From Arthrobacter sp. M2012083 (GTDB lineage Bacteria > Actinomycetota > Actinomycetes > Actinomycetales > Micrococcaceae): DNA of 64,000 nucleotides. The notes beneath the pieces were generated by a model. That model worked only from the letters and a program-made list of their open reading frames with translations, had not been told where the DNA came from and searched no databases. Positions within the stretch are counted from its first letter, which is position 1; every line of letters begins with the position of its first letter. The translations under genes and the position numbers were made by a program. The stretch covers positions 171,650 through 235,649 of the forward strand of contig NZ_AKKK01000025.1 of assembly GCF_000281065.1 (NCBI RefSeq), written 5' to 3'. Positions 54,486 through 63,974 of this stretch are shown here, in pieces.

Positions 54486-54778
54486 TGACTGTTTTCGCTG
54501 TTGAGTATGTATACGTCGCCGATTCCGGCGCCCTCCGCGACGAAGCCCGCCCCGCACACCGTGCCTGGCTCGGCGATCTGGCCGAGGAAGGCAAGCTGCT
54601 GGCCAGCGGCCCCTACGGTGACGGGGCCGGCGCTCTGCTGATTTTCAAGTCCGCGGACGAAGCCGAACTCAATGACCTCCTCAAGCAGGATCCGTTTGCC
54701 GAAGCCGGAGTTATCGCCGGCATCCGCACCACGGAATGGGCGCCCATCATCGGCGTCCTGGCTCCCCACGCGTCCTAG
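54485..54778 (+). CDS. YciI-family protein
   Basis: A 97-residue ferredoxin-like-fold protein. HRAWLGDLAEEGKLLASGPY carries the conserved His and Gly-Pro of the YCII family, and FKSADEAELNDLLKQDPFAEAGV the second block. Family members are dehalogenase- or muconolactone-isomerase-like, but most have no known reaction. It lies between rip and ispG. Confidence 0.88.
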   Translation: MTVFAVEYVYVADSGALRDEARPAHRAWLGDLAEEGKLLASGPYGDGAGALLIFKSADEAELNDLLKQDPFAEAGVIAGIRTTEWAPIIGVLAPHAS

Positions 54779-54826
54779 TCCGGACGTTCTCCACCACAAC
54801 GATCCACCCCAACCCAAGGAGTCCAC

Positions 54827-55993
54827 GTGACCTCGGTCAGCCTGGGAATGCCAGCAGCCCCACCCCCCGTCCTTGCCCCGCGCCGTAAGACGCGACAGAT
54901 CAAGGTAGGGTCGGTTGGCGTCGGTTCTGACTCGCCCATCAGCGTGCAGTCCATGACCACCACGCCCACCACGGATATCAACGCCACGCTGCAGCAGATT
55001 GCGGAGCTGACGGCGTCCGGCTGCGACATCGTGCGTGTTGCCTGCCCGTCTGCCGACGATGCCGAGGCTCTGCCGATCATCGCCCGCAAGTCCCAGATCC
55101 CCGTGATCGCGGATATCCACTTCCAGCCGAAGTACGTATTTGCCGCAATTGAAGCCGGATGCGCGGCAGTTCGCGTCAACCCGGGAAATATCCGCAAGTT
55201 CGATGACCAAGTCAAGGAAATTGCCGCAGCCGCGCGTGACCATGGAACGTCCATCCGGATCGGTGTGAACGCAGGCTCCCTTGAACCCGGCATCATGAAG
55301 AAGTACGGCAAGGCAACCCCGGAGGCACTTGTTGAGTCCGCCGTCTGGGAAGCCTCGCTGTTCGAAGAGCACGGTTTCCACGATTTCAAAATCTCCGTTA
55401 AGCACAACGATCCCGTGATCATGGTGGCCGCGTACGAGATGCTGGCCGAGAAGGGCGACTGGCCCTTGCACCTCGGCGTGACCGAGGCCGGGCCGGCATT
55501 CCAGGGCACTATCAAGTCGGCAACAGCTTTCGGTGCACTCCTGTCCCGCGGCATTGGCGACACCATCCGTGTTTCCCTCTCGGCTCCGCCCGTGGAAGAA
55601 ATCAAGGTGGGCAACCAGATCCTGCAATCCCTGAACCTTCGCCCGCGCAAGCTTGAAATCGTCTCGTGCCCGTCCTGTGGCCGCGCGCAGGTGGACGTGT
55701 ACACGTTGGCGGAGCAGGTAACGGCCGGTTTGGAAGGCATGGAGATCCCGTTGCGCGTTGCCGTCATGGGTTGCGTCGTCAACGGACCCGGTGAGGCCCG
55801 TGAAGCGGACCTCGGCGTGGCCTCCGGAAACGGCAAGGGCCAGATTTTCGTGAAGGGCGAAGTCATCAAGACTGTGCCTGAGAGCGAAATTGTTGAGACA
55901 CTGATCGAAGAAGCCATGCGCATCGCCGAAGAGATGGGGGAGGCCGATGGCGAAGATGCTGTCAAGGGTAGCCCCGTGGTTAGCGTCTCGTAA
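54827..55993 (+). CDS. ispG: 4-hydroxy-3-methylbut-2-enyl-diphosphate synthase
   Basis: A 388-residue 4Fe-4S enzyme, the penultimate MEP pathway step. TIM barrel with [10 protein letters not shown] near residue 42; cluster cysteines in SCPSCGRAQ and [13 protein letters not shown] start at 54827 with AAGGAG upstream. With dxr it supplies isoprenoid precursors. The last 47 bases overlap the GNAT frame. Confidence 0.97.
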   Translation: MTSVSLGMPAAPPPVLAPRRKTRQIKVGSVGVGSDSPISVQSMTTTPTTDINATLQQIAELTASGCDIVRVACPSADDAEALPIIARKSQIPVIADIHFQPKYVFAAIEAGCAAVRVNPGNIRKFDDQVKEIAAAARDHGTSIRIGVNAGSLEPGIMKKYGKATPEALVESAVWEASLFEEHGFHDFKISVKHNDPVIMVAAYEMLAEKGDWPLHLGVTEAGPAFQGTIKSATAFGALLSRGIGDTIRVSLSAPPVEEIKVGNQILQSLNLRPRKLEIVSCPSCGRAQVDVYTLAEQVTAGLEGMEIPLRVAVMGCVVNGPGEAREADLGVASGNGKGQIFVKGEVIKTVPESEIVETLIEEAMRIAEEMGEADGEDAVKGSPVVSVS

Positions 55994-56834
55994 CGAGAAC
56001 GGCTTGGGAGTCAGGGTGCTCGGCAGTGCCGACACCCTGGCTCTTCGCGCCCTGGCCCGGGAAGACGTGGTAGCTAACGTCTTCATCCTCGCCCACCTGG
56101 AAAGCACCGGAACAGCGGCGCCCACCAGCGGCGGTGCCAGTATTTTCGGAGTCTTCGACGGCGACACGCTCCTTGGCGCGTGTTGGGCGGGAGCCAACCT
56201 GGTCCCTGTGCAGCTCGATCCCGGCCTGGCGGGATATGTGGCTACCGCGGCACACGAAACAGGCCGCCGCTACGCGTCAATTTTTGGTCCGGCGGAAACT
56301 GTCCTGGCCCTCTATACGCGATTCGAGCAATTGGGTCACGGTGCCCACGAAGTTCGCTCCCAGCAACCGCTACTCACCATTTCCAGTCCACCTGTCATTG
56401 GCGCCAACCCTGCGCTGACATTCGGCACCATGGCGGATTTCGATCGCATCCTGCCCGCCTGCGCAGCCATGTTCGAAGAAGAAGTTGGCTACTCGCCTTT
56501 CCTCGGAGGGCAGGAGTTCTACAGCAGGCGCGTCGCTGGCCTTATTCGCGAGGGCCATTCCTTGGTCCACATCGATGCCGATGGCACTGTGGTCTTCAAG
56601 GCCGAGTTGGGGGCAGTCACGCGGGAGGTCACCCAGGTTCAAGGCGTATGGATGAACCCCGAATTGCGGGGCCGCGGCCAAAGCGGTGGCTACATGGCCG
56701 CCGTCGTGAATCTCTCGCGGACCTTCGCCCCGGTGACGAGCCTTTACGTAAATGACTACAACGCCAAAGCCCGCGCCACATATGAACGGGTTGGCTTCGA
56801 ACAAGTGGGCACCTTCGCGACGGTGCTGTTCTAG
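55947..56834 (+). CDS. GNAT-family acetyltransferase (DUF4081 + GNAT, Rv2867c-like)
   Basis: A protein of up to 295 residues. The N-terminal half matches the DUF4081 type; the GNAT domain holds [25 protein letters not shown] (acetyl-CoA loop R/G-x-x-G/A, here RGRGQSGG) and [18 protein letters not shown]. The start overlaps ispG; GTG 55977 is an alternative. Position after ispG equals Rv2867c. The substrate is unknown. Confidence 0.85.
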   Translation: MAKMLSRVAPWLASRNENGLGVRVLGSADTLALRALAREDVVANVFILAHLESTGTAAPTSGGASIFGVFDGDTLLGACWAGANLVPVQLDPGLAGYVATAAHETGRRYASIFGPAETVLALYTRFEQLGHGAHEVRSQQPLLTISSPPVIGANPALTFGTMADFDRILPACAAMFEEEVGYSPFLGGQEFYSRRVAGLIREGHSLVHIDADGTVVFKAELGAVTREVTQVQGVWMNPELRGRGQSGGYMAAVVNLSRTFAPVTSLYVNDYNAKARATYERVGFEQVGTFATVLF

Positions 56835-56847
56835 CCACAACTGCAAG

Positions 56848-57459
56848 CTACTTGGACGTGTCCAGGTCTCCTGTGAGGTAGCGCTGGATATTTGGTGCAA
56901 CGAAGCGGACCACGTCTTCCTGATCCGCCGAGGCAAGGGGCTCAAGCCTGATCACGTAGCGGACCAGCATCAGCCCTACCACTTGGGTGGCCACAAGATT
57001 TCCGCGCACGCGCACTTCCTCGGGTGAACCTGGCAGCCCTGCCATGATCCTGGACAGGATGGTGCGGGTGACCATTTCGCGCATGAGTGCCGTCTTGGCC
57101 TTGGAGCCGATGGTTCCCCGGACGAAGGCCACCAGGCCGTGCTGAGCTGGGCTTTCCCATAGCCGCAGTACGGCCCGGACAATCGCTTCAGCCCTTACGT
57201 CCGGGTCCAGGGTATCGACGCCGGCAAGTACTTCTGCCGGATCAGCGGGCAACTCCACGCTGGCGGCAAAAAGCTCGTCCTTGCCCCCGAAAAAGTGGTG
57301 CACCATAGCCGGATCCACCGATGACTCGCGGGCTACTTGCCGCAGGCTTGTCCCTTCGAATCCCTGCTCAGCGAACAGTTTCCGTGCAGCTGCGAGGATG
57401 GCTTCGCGCGAATGATCGCCTGCGCTGCGACGGCCCCGACGTGCCTGCGGGAGGCTCAT
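56848..57459 (-). CDS. TetR-family regulator of the ABC-2 exporter
   Basis: A 203-residue TetR protein. ATG 57459 is chosen for its ATGA overlap with the permease stop. HTH: REAILAAARKLFAEQGFEGTSLRQVARESSVDPAMVHHFFGGKDEL; the C-terminal part is TetR_C_17/PsrA-like. As last gene of an ATPase-permease-tetR operon it probably represses that operon at the inverted repeat at 58999. Confidence 0.9.
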   Translation of the reverse strand: MSLPQARRGRRSAGDHSREAILAAARKLFAEQGFEGTSLRQVARESSVDPAMVHHFFGGKDELFAASVELPADPAEVLAGVDTLDPDVRAEAIVRAVLRLWESPAQHGLVAFVRGTIGSKAKTALMREMVTRTILSRIMAGLPGSPEEVRVRGNLVATQVVGLMLVRYVIRLEPLASADQEDVVRFVAPNIQRYLTGDLDTSK

Positions 57460-58211
57460 CGGGTCTGCCGCCGAAGGGTCAGTGATGCCAGGACCAGGAC
57501 TCCTACAACGATCCCGCCCATGATCAGGGCGTCCTGCCACATCGCTGATGTGGCTTCGGCATTCCCGGCGATCTCCTGCAGCGCGTCCACGGAGAACGTG
57601 AGCGGCAAAGCACCGGAGATTGCTCCCAGGGCCTCGTTCATATCGTCACGGGCCACGAACAGGCCGCACAACAGGATTTGCGGCACCACCACCACGGGCA
57701 TGAACTGCACGGCCTGGAACTCGGTGCGGGCGAACGCTGAACACAAGAGCCCCAATGCGACGCCCAAGACGGCGTTGATCACGGCGATCATCACCACGAA
57801 GCCGGGACTTCCTTTGATGTCGAGGTCGAAAATCCAGTAGGCCACGGCTGTTGCCACCAAGGATTGCAGGGCGGCCATGATGGAGAAGGCCAGGGCGTAG
57901 CCAAACAGCAGGTCTGCCTTGTGGATCGGGGTGGTCAGAAGGCGTTCGAGAGTCCCGGAGGTGCGTTCCCGAAGCATGGTGATGGACGTGACCAGGAACA
58001 TCACCACGAAGGGGAAGATCGCCAACATCATCAGGCCCACGCGGTCGAAGGTGCGGGGGAACCCGGGTGGGAGTGTTTCGTTCTCGAAGAGGAAATAGAC
58101 CGCGGTCAGGAGTAGTGCCGGAACCACGAGGATCAGTGCGACGCTCCTACGGTCGTGCCTCAGTTGTCCCAGGACCCGGGTGGTGGTGGCAAGGGTCATG
58201 CGGAGATTCAT
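57456..58211 (-). CDS. ABC-2 type exporter permease
   Basis: A 251-residue permease with six TM segments. LREERTSGTLERLLTTPIHKADLLFGY-type sequence (MLRERTSGTLERLLTTP) marks the ABC-2/DrrB family. Overlaps the ATPase stop by four bases. Works with the ATPase encoded before it to export drugs, lipids or peptides. Confidence 0.92.
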   Translation of the reverse strand: MNLRMTLATTTRVLGQLRHDRRSVALILVVPALLLTAVYFLFENETLPPGFPRTFDRVGLMMLAIFPFVVMFLVTSITMLRERTSGTLERLLTTPIHKADLLFGYALAFSIMAALQSLVATAVAYWIFDLDIKGSPGFVVMIAVINAVLGVALGLLCSAFARTEFQAVQFMPVVVVPQILLCGLFVARDDMNEALGAISGALPLTFSVDALQEIAGNAEATSAMWQDALIMGGIVVGVLVLASLTLRRQTR

Positions 58212-58978
58212 GGCGTCACCTGGCTCTCTTCCTGGCCCCGATGAGCGCCCTTGATGGCCTGCTCAGCGGCTTTGATGATGGTCAGGAACGCCCGCTCCAG
58301 ATCGTCGCTCCCGCCGCGTTCGGCCAGCTCTGCAGGAGTCAGTTGCGCCAGGAGCAGGCCATCGCGCAGCAGCAGGAGTGAGGAACAGTGGGAAGCTTCC
58401 TCCATGACGTGGCTGGACACCAGCAGGGTGGTTCCGCCGGCAGCCATGGCGCCGAATCGCTCCCACAACTCGGCGCGAAGTACGGGATCCAGCCCCACAG
58501 TAGGCTCGTCCAAAATCAGGAGCTGCGGATGGGCCACCAAAGCACATGCAAGGGACACCCGGCTGAATTGCCCGCCGGACAGGTCCGCCGCCTTCTGGCG
58601 GGCAAACTCCTGAAGCCCGACGGCGGCGATTGCTTCGGCTGCATCGGCCGCCGTTGCGCCGTGCATGGCTCCGAAGTACCGAACGTTCGCTTCAACGCTG
58701 AGGTCTCCATAAACGCTCGCGCCTTGGGTGACGTAACCGACGTCGTGCCTGAGCGGTGCGCTGCCTGCCGGTCGGCCGAGGACGTTAACGGTGCCCCGAG
58801 TGATTCGCTGGACGCCGACGATTGCCCTCATGAGCGTCGTTTTGCCGCTTCCGGAAGGGCCCAAAAGCCCGGTGATGCGACCGGCGCCAACCGTGAAGTC
58901 CAGGCCTCGAAGGATCTTGGTGCGTGAACGGGAGACATGAAGTCCCGTCGCCTCGATGGCCGATGGGGCGGGTGTCAT
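58208..58978 (-). CDS. ABC exporter ATP-binding protein
   Basis: A 256-residue ATPase. ATG 58978 is chosen for GGAGG five bases upstream. Walker A GPSGSGKTT, Q-loop VTQGASVY, signature LSGGQFSRV, Walker B LLILDEPTVGLD and switch SSHVMEEAS are all intact. First gene of the ATPase-permease-tetR operon. Confidence 0.94.
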   Translation of the reverse strand: MTPAPSAIEATGLHVSRSRTKILRGLDFTVGAGRITGLLGPSGSGKTTLMRAIVGVQRITRGTVNVLGRPAGSAPLRHDVGYVTQGASVYGDLSVEANVRYFGAMHGATAADAAEAIAAVGLQEFARQKAADLSGGQFSRVSLACALVAHPQLLILDEPTVGLDPVLRAELWERFGAMAAGGTTLLVSSHVMEEASHCSSLLLLRDGLLLAQLTPAELAERGGSDDLERAFLTIIKAAEQAIKGAHRGQEESQVTP

Positions 58979-58998
58979 GCGGGCCTCCGATGGCTCAA

Positions 58999-59022
58999 TT
59001 AATTCACCAACTGATGAATTAA
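58999..59022. promoter_or_regulatory. TetR-type operator of the ABC-2 operon
   Basis: TTAATTCA (58999-59006) and TGAATTAA (59015-59022) are perfect inverted halves with an eight-base spacer CCAACTGA; 20 of 24 positions are palindromic. It lies 21 bases before the ATPase start. Confidence 0.7.
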
Positions 59023-59073
59023 AGCTAGATCCAGCGAAGATGCAGGTCAAGGGCCCGACAGCGAAGGCAGTCC

Positions 59074-59102
59074 TTGAAAATGTGTCCGCTATCACATAGG
59101 TT
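59074..59102 (+). promoter_or_regulatory. Sigma-70-like promoter overlapped by a CRP/GlxR-like site
   Basis: TTGAAA (59074-59079) and TAGGTT (59097-59102) are 17 bases apart. Between them TGTGTCCGCTATCACA (59081-59096) differs at one position from TGTGA-N6-TCACA. It would start transcription near 59109 and drive the small ORF at 59148. Confidence 0.6.
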
Positions 59103-59147
59103 CTTCCCAAGCCGTGTCGTTGGGGTACGGGTGGTACAGGGGGAATC

Positions 59148-59261
59148 ATGAACAAGTCCTTGAAGGGCGCCAGTGGCGGCCGTACCATCCGTGTGTTCGG
59201 CAGTGACCAATGCTTCCCAGCCGCAGCCGATCCCGTTCCGCTGGAGGGAACGGCGATCTAG
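59148..59261 (+). CDS. Candidate 37-residue peptide
   Basis: ATG 59148 follows AGGGGGAATC, a strong ribosome-binding site, and a well-spaced promoter lies 39 bases further upstream. The peptide begins MNKSLKGASGGRTIRVFGSD and has one Cys (residue 22), a Pro/Ala-rich middle and ends EGTAI. There is no TM segment or signal peptide. I do not recognise a family. It may be a regulatory leader, a small protein or spurious. Confidence 0.5.
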   Translation: MNKSLKGASGGRTIRVFGSDQCFPAAADPVPLEGTAI

Positions 59262-59478
59262 TCCCAGGACAGAGTCTGCGGCCGGCCGGCCGCTGAGCCA
59301 CGCCATCGCAGGATGACCAGCCGGTTGCGGCCAGGGGCTTCCAAACGCGACGGCGTGGCTCTTCTGTGTTCAGGCTGTTCGAACGCGATGCGGCCCCGTT
59401 CAAGCGGCCCTGCCGTCAGCCGGTAGATTAGTAGGCAGTTGTTTTTGCCACATCTGCCATAGAAACGGATACGTACCC
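59262..59478 (+). other. Upstream region of proS
   Basis: A 16-base palindrome GCGGCCGGCCGGCCGC lies at 59278-59293 just after the small ORF and may help stop its transcript. TAGATT at 59424-59429 is a plausible -10 for proS with a poor -35. No T-box-like specifier or terminator pair is visible. Confidence 0.4.
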
Positions 59479-61290
59479 GTGGTCCTTCGCCTTTCCCAGC
59501 TGTTCCTGCGCACCCTGCGTGAAGATCCCGTCGACGCCGAGGTCGCAAGCCACAAGCTCCTGGTTCGCGCCGGCTACATCCGCCGCGCTGCACCCGGTAT
59601 CTACACGTGGCTGCCGCTGGGGCTGAGCGTCCTGCGGAAGGTGGAGGAGATTGTCCGCCAGGAAATGTCCGCCATCGGAGCCCAGGAAGTCCACTTCCCG
59701 GCACTGCTTCCACGTGAGCCTTATGAAGCCACCAACCGTTGGACCGAATACGGCGAAGGCCTCTTCCGCCTCCAGGACCGCAAGGGTGCGGACTACCTCC
59801 TTGCTCCCACGCACGAGGAGATGTTCACGCTCTTGGTCAAGGACCTGTACTCCTCGTACAAGGACCTGCCGCTGAGCCTCTACCAGATCCAGAACAAGTA
59901 CCGCGATGAAGCGCGTCCGCGGGCAGGACTCCTCCGTGGCCGCGAGTTCATCATGAAGGACTCCTACTCCTTCGACATTGACGACGCCGGCTTGGACGCA
60001 AGCTACGCCGCCCACCGGGGTGCTTACCTGAAGATCTTTGCGCGCCTGGGCCTGGAGGTCATTCCCGTTGCCGCCACCGCTGGTGCCATGGGTGGCTCCA
60101 AGAGCGAGGAATTCCTGTTCCCCACCGAGATTGGCGAGGACACGTTCGTGCGCTCGGCCGGCGGCTACTACGCCAATGTTGAAGCCGTGACCACCGTGGT
60201 GCCGGACGATATCGATTACACCAACGCTCCGGCCGCCGAGGTCCTGGACACCCCGAACACTCCCACCATCGATACTTTGGTGGACGCCGCCAATCAACTC
60301 GCTCCCCGAAGCGAGGCCGACGGCGGCCCCTGGACTGCCGCTGACACGCTCAAGAATGTTGTCCTCGCCGTCACGCTGCCCACCGGTGACCGTCAGATCG
60401 TGGTTATCGGCGTTCCCGGCGACCGCGGCGTGGACCTCAAGCGCGTGGAAGCCAACATCGGATCCCACCTGCCCGTCGCCGGCGAAATCGGCCTCGAGGC
60501 TGCCAACGAAGAGGACCTCAAGAAGCTGCCGTGGCTGGTCAAGGGCTACATCGGACCGGGCCTGTCCCTCGACGAGCCCGTCCTCGGCCTCGAAGGGTCC
60601 TCCAAGGTGCTCTTCCTTGTGGATCCCCGGGTTGTCTCCGGCACCAGCTGGGTGACCGGTGCCAATGCCGAGGGCAAGCACGTCTTCGGATTGGTCGCCG
60701 GTCGCGACTTCACATGGGACGGCGTCATCGAAAGCACTGACGTGCGTGCCGGCGATCCCGCCCCGGACGGCTCCGGACCACTTGAGACCGCTCGTGGCAT
60801 CGAAATGGGCCACATTTTCCAGCTCGGTCGTAAGTACGCCGAGGCTCTGGACCTGAAGGTCCTGGATCAAAACGGCAAGCAGCAGGTTGTCACCATGGGC
60901 TCCTACGGCGTTGGCGTGACGCGTGCTGTCGCAGCGCTGGCCGAAGCAAACCATGACGACCGCGGCCTCGTGTGGCCGCGCTCCGTGGCTCCGGCAGATG
61001 TGCACGTCGTGGCAGTCGGCCGCGGCGACGAGATTTTCGAAGCAGCTGAAAGGCTCTCGGCTGAGCTTGAAGCTGCCGGCCTGGACGTCATTTTCGACGA
61101 CCGCCCGAAGGTATCTCCCGGCGTGAAGTTCGGCGATGCCGAACTCGTGGGTGTGCCCACCATCCTGGCCGTTGGCCGCGGCCTGGTGGACGGTGTCGTA
61201 GAAATCAAGGACCGCCGCAGCGGCGAAGCCGAGAACATTTCGGTGGACAAAGCCGTGGATTACGTGGTCAACGCTGTACGAACCCGGTGA
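59479..61290 (+). CDS. proS: Prolyl-tRNA synthetase
   Basis: A 603-residue class II synthetase of the bacterial type. Motif 1 region ([27 protein letters not shown]), motif 2 ([26 protein letters not shown]), YbaK-like editing insertion (about 225-400) and motif 3 with GSYGVGVTR are present, then the anticodon-binding domain. Start is GTG 59479; TTG and other starts nearby are possible. The stop overlaps the next GTG. Confidence 0.96.
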   Translation: MVLRLSQLFLRTLREDPVDAEVASHKLLVRAGYIRRAAPGIYTWLPLGLSVLRKVEEIVRQEMSAIGAQEVHFPALLPREPYEATNRWTEYGEGLFRLQDRKGADYLLAPTHEEMFTLLVKDLYSSYKDLPLSLYQIQNKYRDEARPRAGLLRGREFIMKDSYSFDIDDAGLDASYAAHRGAYLKIFARLGLEVIPVAATAGAMGGSKSEEFLFPTEIGEDTFVRSAGGYYANVEAVTTVVPDDIDYTNAPAAEVLDTPNTPTIDTLVDAANQLAPRSEADGGPWTAADTLKNVVLAVTLPTGDRQIVVIGVPGDRGVDLKRVEANIGSHLPVAGEIGLEAANEEDLKKLPWLVKGYIGPGLSLDEPVLGLEGSSKVLFLVDPRVVSGTSWVTGANAEGKHVFGLVAGRDFTWDGVIESTDVRAGDPAPDGSGPLETARGIEMGHIFQLGRKYAEALDLKVLDQNGKQQVVTMGSYGVGVTRAVAALAEANHDDRGLVWPRSVAPADVHVVAVGRGDEIFEAAERLSAELEAAGLDVIFDDRPKVSPGVKFGDAELVGVPTILAVGRGLVDGVVEIKDRRSGEAENISVDKAVDYVVNAVRTR

Positions 61291-62084
61291 TTTCCGGCTT
61301 CGAATCGATCCAGCTCACCACACTCATCCTGATTGTGGTGGCCGGATTCGCAGCAGGCTGGGTTGACGCCGTAGTTGGGGGCGGGGGACTGATTCAGCTC
61401 CCCGCCCTGCTGCTGGTCCCGGGCATCACGCCCGTCCAGGCCTTGGCCACGAACAAGATGGGCTCCATCTTTGGGACCACCACAAGCGCGGTCACCTACT
61501 ATCGCCGCGTCGGCCCGGATCTCAAGACCGCGATTCCCATGGCGGTCATCGCACTTGCCGGGAGCTTCGGTGGGGCCATCCTTGCCGCGTCTCTTCCGGC
61601 CAGCGTCTTCAAACCGATCATTGTTGTGGCGCTGATCGCCGTCGCTGTTTTCACTGCCGTGCGTCCCAGCGCCGGTGAACTGACCGCGCTCCGCCACGAT
61701 GGCCATAAGCATTACGTGGTGGCCTGCCTCATCGGTGGCGTCATCGGCTTTTATGACGGTCTGATCGGCCCCGGTACTGGCTCGTTCCTGGTGATTGCCC
61801 TCGTTTCGGCGATGGGCTATGCCTTCCTCGAGGCCAGCGCAAAAGCAAAAATCGTTAACATGGCAACCAATGCCGGAGCGTTGATTTTCTTCCTCCCGCA
61901 CGGCTCGTTGCTCTGGGGCGTGGGACTACTCCTGGGCCTGGCTAACATGGCGGGCGGCTATCTTGGGGCCAGAACCGCCGTGGCGAGGGGAAGTAAGTTT
62001 GTACGCCTCGTTTTCCTGGTGGTGGTGGCTGCGCTGATCATTAAACTTGGCACGGACGTCTGGAATGAGAACTTCGCAGCGTAG
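61287..62084 (+). CDS. TauE/SafE-family anion exporter
   Basis: A 265-residue protein with eight TM segments. The N-terminal [23 protein letters not shown] and the mirrored [20 protein letters not shown] are the repeated TauE/SafE motif. Export or uptake of sulfite, sulfoacetate or other anions is the family role. GTG start within the proS stop suggests coupling, though a functional link is not obvious. Confidence 0.9.
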   Translation: MISGFESIQLTTLILIVVAGFAAGWVDAVVGGGGLIQLPALLLVPGITPVQALATNKMGSIFGTTTSAVTYYRRVGPDLKTAIPMAVIALAGSFGGAILAASLPASVFKPIIVVALIAVAVFTAVRPSAGELTALRHDGHKHYVVACLIGGVIGFYDGLIGPGTGSFLVIALVSAMGYAFLEASAKAKIVNMATNAGALIFFLPHGSLLWGVGLLLGLANMAGGYLGARTAVARGSKFVRLVFLVVVAALIIKLGTDVWNENFAA

Positions 62085-62112
62085 GACAGCTGCGGCCAGG
62101 AGTGCCCTGGTG

Positions 62113-63135
62113 TCAGGCCGCTTCGCCGGGCTCGGGGAGGTCGTGGGGCGATGGCAGGTTGTCCAGTGTGCTGCCGGCGAGGGTGCTGGCGACCCAGAGG
62201 GAGCGCGCAAGGTCACCGCCGTGTCCGGGCTTTGCGGCGTACCACAATGCGTTCTGCACCTCGCGGGCGATGCTCCATTGGCGGGCAACCTCAGGGTCCA
62301 ATCCAGCGGCGTGGCTGAAGTCCTGGCACCGCTCCAGCAACCCGGCCTCCGCATCGGTCCGCGGAAGGTCGTGGATGCGGTTCCACAGGATGGGGGCGAC
62401 GGCGAACTCCGCCTCGCCAATCTGTGGTTGGGGATCTATGGCCAGAAAGTCTCCGCGGAGGGACAGTTCTTCGGCAGATGTGGTGGCAAGGATATTCATG
62501 AAGTGAAGGTCGGTATGCACCAGGACATCCCTGCCGGAACGGCGTCCCACGGCCCCGCGCGTTTGGCACACCTCCAGTGCCGCCTCCAGCAGCCACCTGG
62601 GGAAGGGGCGGTCCAAGTGTTCCCACTCTGCGGGGAGTTCATCGCTCCACCGCTCGGCTGTTGCAGCAACATGGTCGAAAGCGCGCCACTCGAGTCGGTC
62701 ATCGGGCTGGATCGAGAGCTCGCGCATGATGGTGCCCCACACGTCCCTGGCTTCATCCAGTGGGGCGTCCTGGAGCCAGCGGGAGGCATCGAGGCGTTCG
62801 AGCAACATCGAGCAACTTGCGTCGTCGGACGCAAGCAGGCGAACCGCGCCGCGGCCATTCCAGAGCGCCAGCGCGTGGCGCTCCACCAGAGCTTCTTCGT
62901 GGGGGAAAGCGATCTTCAGTGCTGCGGGTGCGCCGCTCCGAAGGACAGGTACCACCAGGGCTCCGTGACCGTTCCAAGGCTGAGCGCCAGGCGCCAGGTC
63001 CACCGATAGCTGCCAGCGATCCAACGCGGTTGAGATAAGCCCCGGGAGGCTGGCCAGCCAATCCCTGCCCGCGGAGTCGCGGTTGTACCGGGAGTGGAGG
63101 TCGCCCGGAATGGGAATCATCGCGTGAAGGGTCAC
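62113..63135 (-). CDS. APH(6)/streptomycin-kinase-like phosphotransferase
   Basis: A protein of up to 340 residues of the aminoglycoside/hydroxyurea phosphotransferase (PF04655) type. Kinase motifs: LVHTDLHFMN (catalytic D and N) and FLAIDPQPQIGE (metal-binding DxQP). The Lys of LKIAFP could bind ATP. Many environmental actinobacteria encode such proteins without clinical resistance, so the substrate is open. Start is uncertain between GTG 63135 and ATG 63120. Confidence 0.82.
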   Translation of the reverse strand: MTLHAMIPIPGDLHSRYNRDSAGRDWLASLPGLISTALDRWQLSVDLAPGAQPWNGHGALVVPVLRSGAPAALKIAFPHEEALVERHALALWNGRGAVRLLASDDASCSMLLERLDASRWLQDAPLDEARDVWGTIMRELSIQPDDRLEWRAFDHVAATAERWSDELPAEWEHLDRPFPRWLLEAALEVCQTRGAVGRRSGRDVLVHTDLHFMNILATTSAEELSLRGDFLAIDPQPQIGEAEFAVAPILWNRIHDLPRTDAEAGLLERCQDFSHAAGLDPEVARQWSIAREVQNALWYAAKPGHGGDLARSLWVASTLAGSTLDNLPSPHDLPEPGEAA

Positions 63136-63169
63136 GCCAACAGCCTAACTCCGAGTCAACGCGAGCTTC

Positions 63170-63898
63170 CTAGAAAACGCCGCTGGCTCCCAACAGGGTT
63201 CCTATCGAGAACGTGGCGGCCAGCGCTAAAGCTCCTCCGAGGACCACCCGGGCCGCTGCGCGGAAACGGGCAGCGCCGCCGATCCAAGCACCAACGGCGC
63301 CGGTGATCGCCAAGGCCAACAGGACTGCAATGAACGTCAGGGGCACCCGCAGCTCCGGTGGAGGCAACAGAATGGCCAGCATGGGAAGCGCCGCTCCCAA
63401 GGTGAATGCAACGGCAGAAGCCAGGGCTGCGTTCCAAGGACTGACGATGTCGTCTTCATGGATGTTCAGCTCGGCCGAGAGGTGGGCGGCCAACGCGTCG
63501 TGCTCGGTCAGTTCCTGCGCGACGGCCCGGGCTGTCTTGGTGCTGAGCCCTTTGGCCTCGTAGATCGCTGCCAGCTCTTCGAGTTCATCCTCCGGTTGCT
63601 CCGCCAGTTCGCGTTTTTCTTTTTCGATCAACGCTTTTTGGGTGTCGCTTTGGCTGCTGACTGAGACGTATTCACCCAGAGCCATGGAGATGGCGCCACC
63701 CACCAGGCCTGCGGTGCCTGCGGCGAGGATGCTGCCTGTGCTGGTGGTGGCTCCTGCCACACCCACCACAATCGCTGCGACGGACACGATCCCATCATTG
63801 GCGCCGAGGACTCCGGCCCGCAACCAGTTCAAGCGGTGGGCCAGATCGTCCCGGTGTGGTTCATTCCCGTGCGTGGTGGCAGTTTCTGTGGAGGCCAT
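63170..63898 (-). CDS. VIT1/CCC1-family transporter
   Basis: A 242-residue membrane protein with five TM segments. WLRAGVLGANDGIVSVAAIVVGVAGA and the ALGEYVSVSSQSDTQK block are typical of VIT1/CCC1 Fe2+/Mn2+ transporters. The Glu-rich cytoplasmic segment (about 90-145) is the metal-binding domain. It should move Fe or Mn out of the cytosol. The upstream part of its promoter region lies in the last 100 bases. Confidence 0.9.
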   Translation of the reverse strand: MASTETATTHGNEPHRDDLAHRLNWLRAGVLGANDGIVSVAAIVVGVAGATTSTGSILAAGTAGLVGGAISMALGEYVSVSSQSDTQKALIEKEKRELAEQPEDELEELAAIYEAKGLSTKTARAVAQELTEHDALAAHLSAELNIHEDDIVSPWNAALASAVAFTLGAALPMLAILLPPPELRVPLTFIAVLLALAITGAVGAWIGGAARFRAAARVVLGGALALAATFSIGTLLGASGVF

Positions 63899-63974
63899 GC
63901 ATCAAGCCAAGCACTGGCAGCCCGCCGTGACCAGCATGGCTAGGCTCGCCTATCCGCCGTCGGAGGTGGATGCG

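Noticed and set aside
54437..56197. 586-codon minus-strand ORF opposite ispG and neighbours
   Set aside because: Spans three real plus-strand genes; composition is that of an antisense shadow.
59262..59478. T-box leader of proS
   Set aside because: No T-box sequence, specifier loop or terminator/antiterminator pair.
59428..61005. 525-codon minus-strand ORF opposite proS
   Set aside because: It mirrors the proS coding frame; high third-position GC keeps the antisense frame open, and the translation resembles no protein.
63900..63974. Start of a plus-strand gene at the right edge
   Set aside because: An ATG near 63937 has no ribosome-binding site and only a few codons before the G-run; not enough to call.
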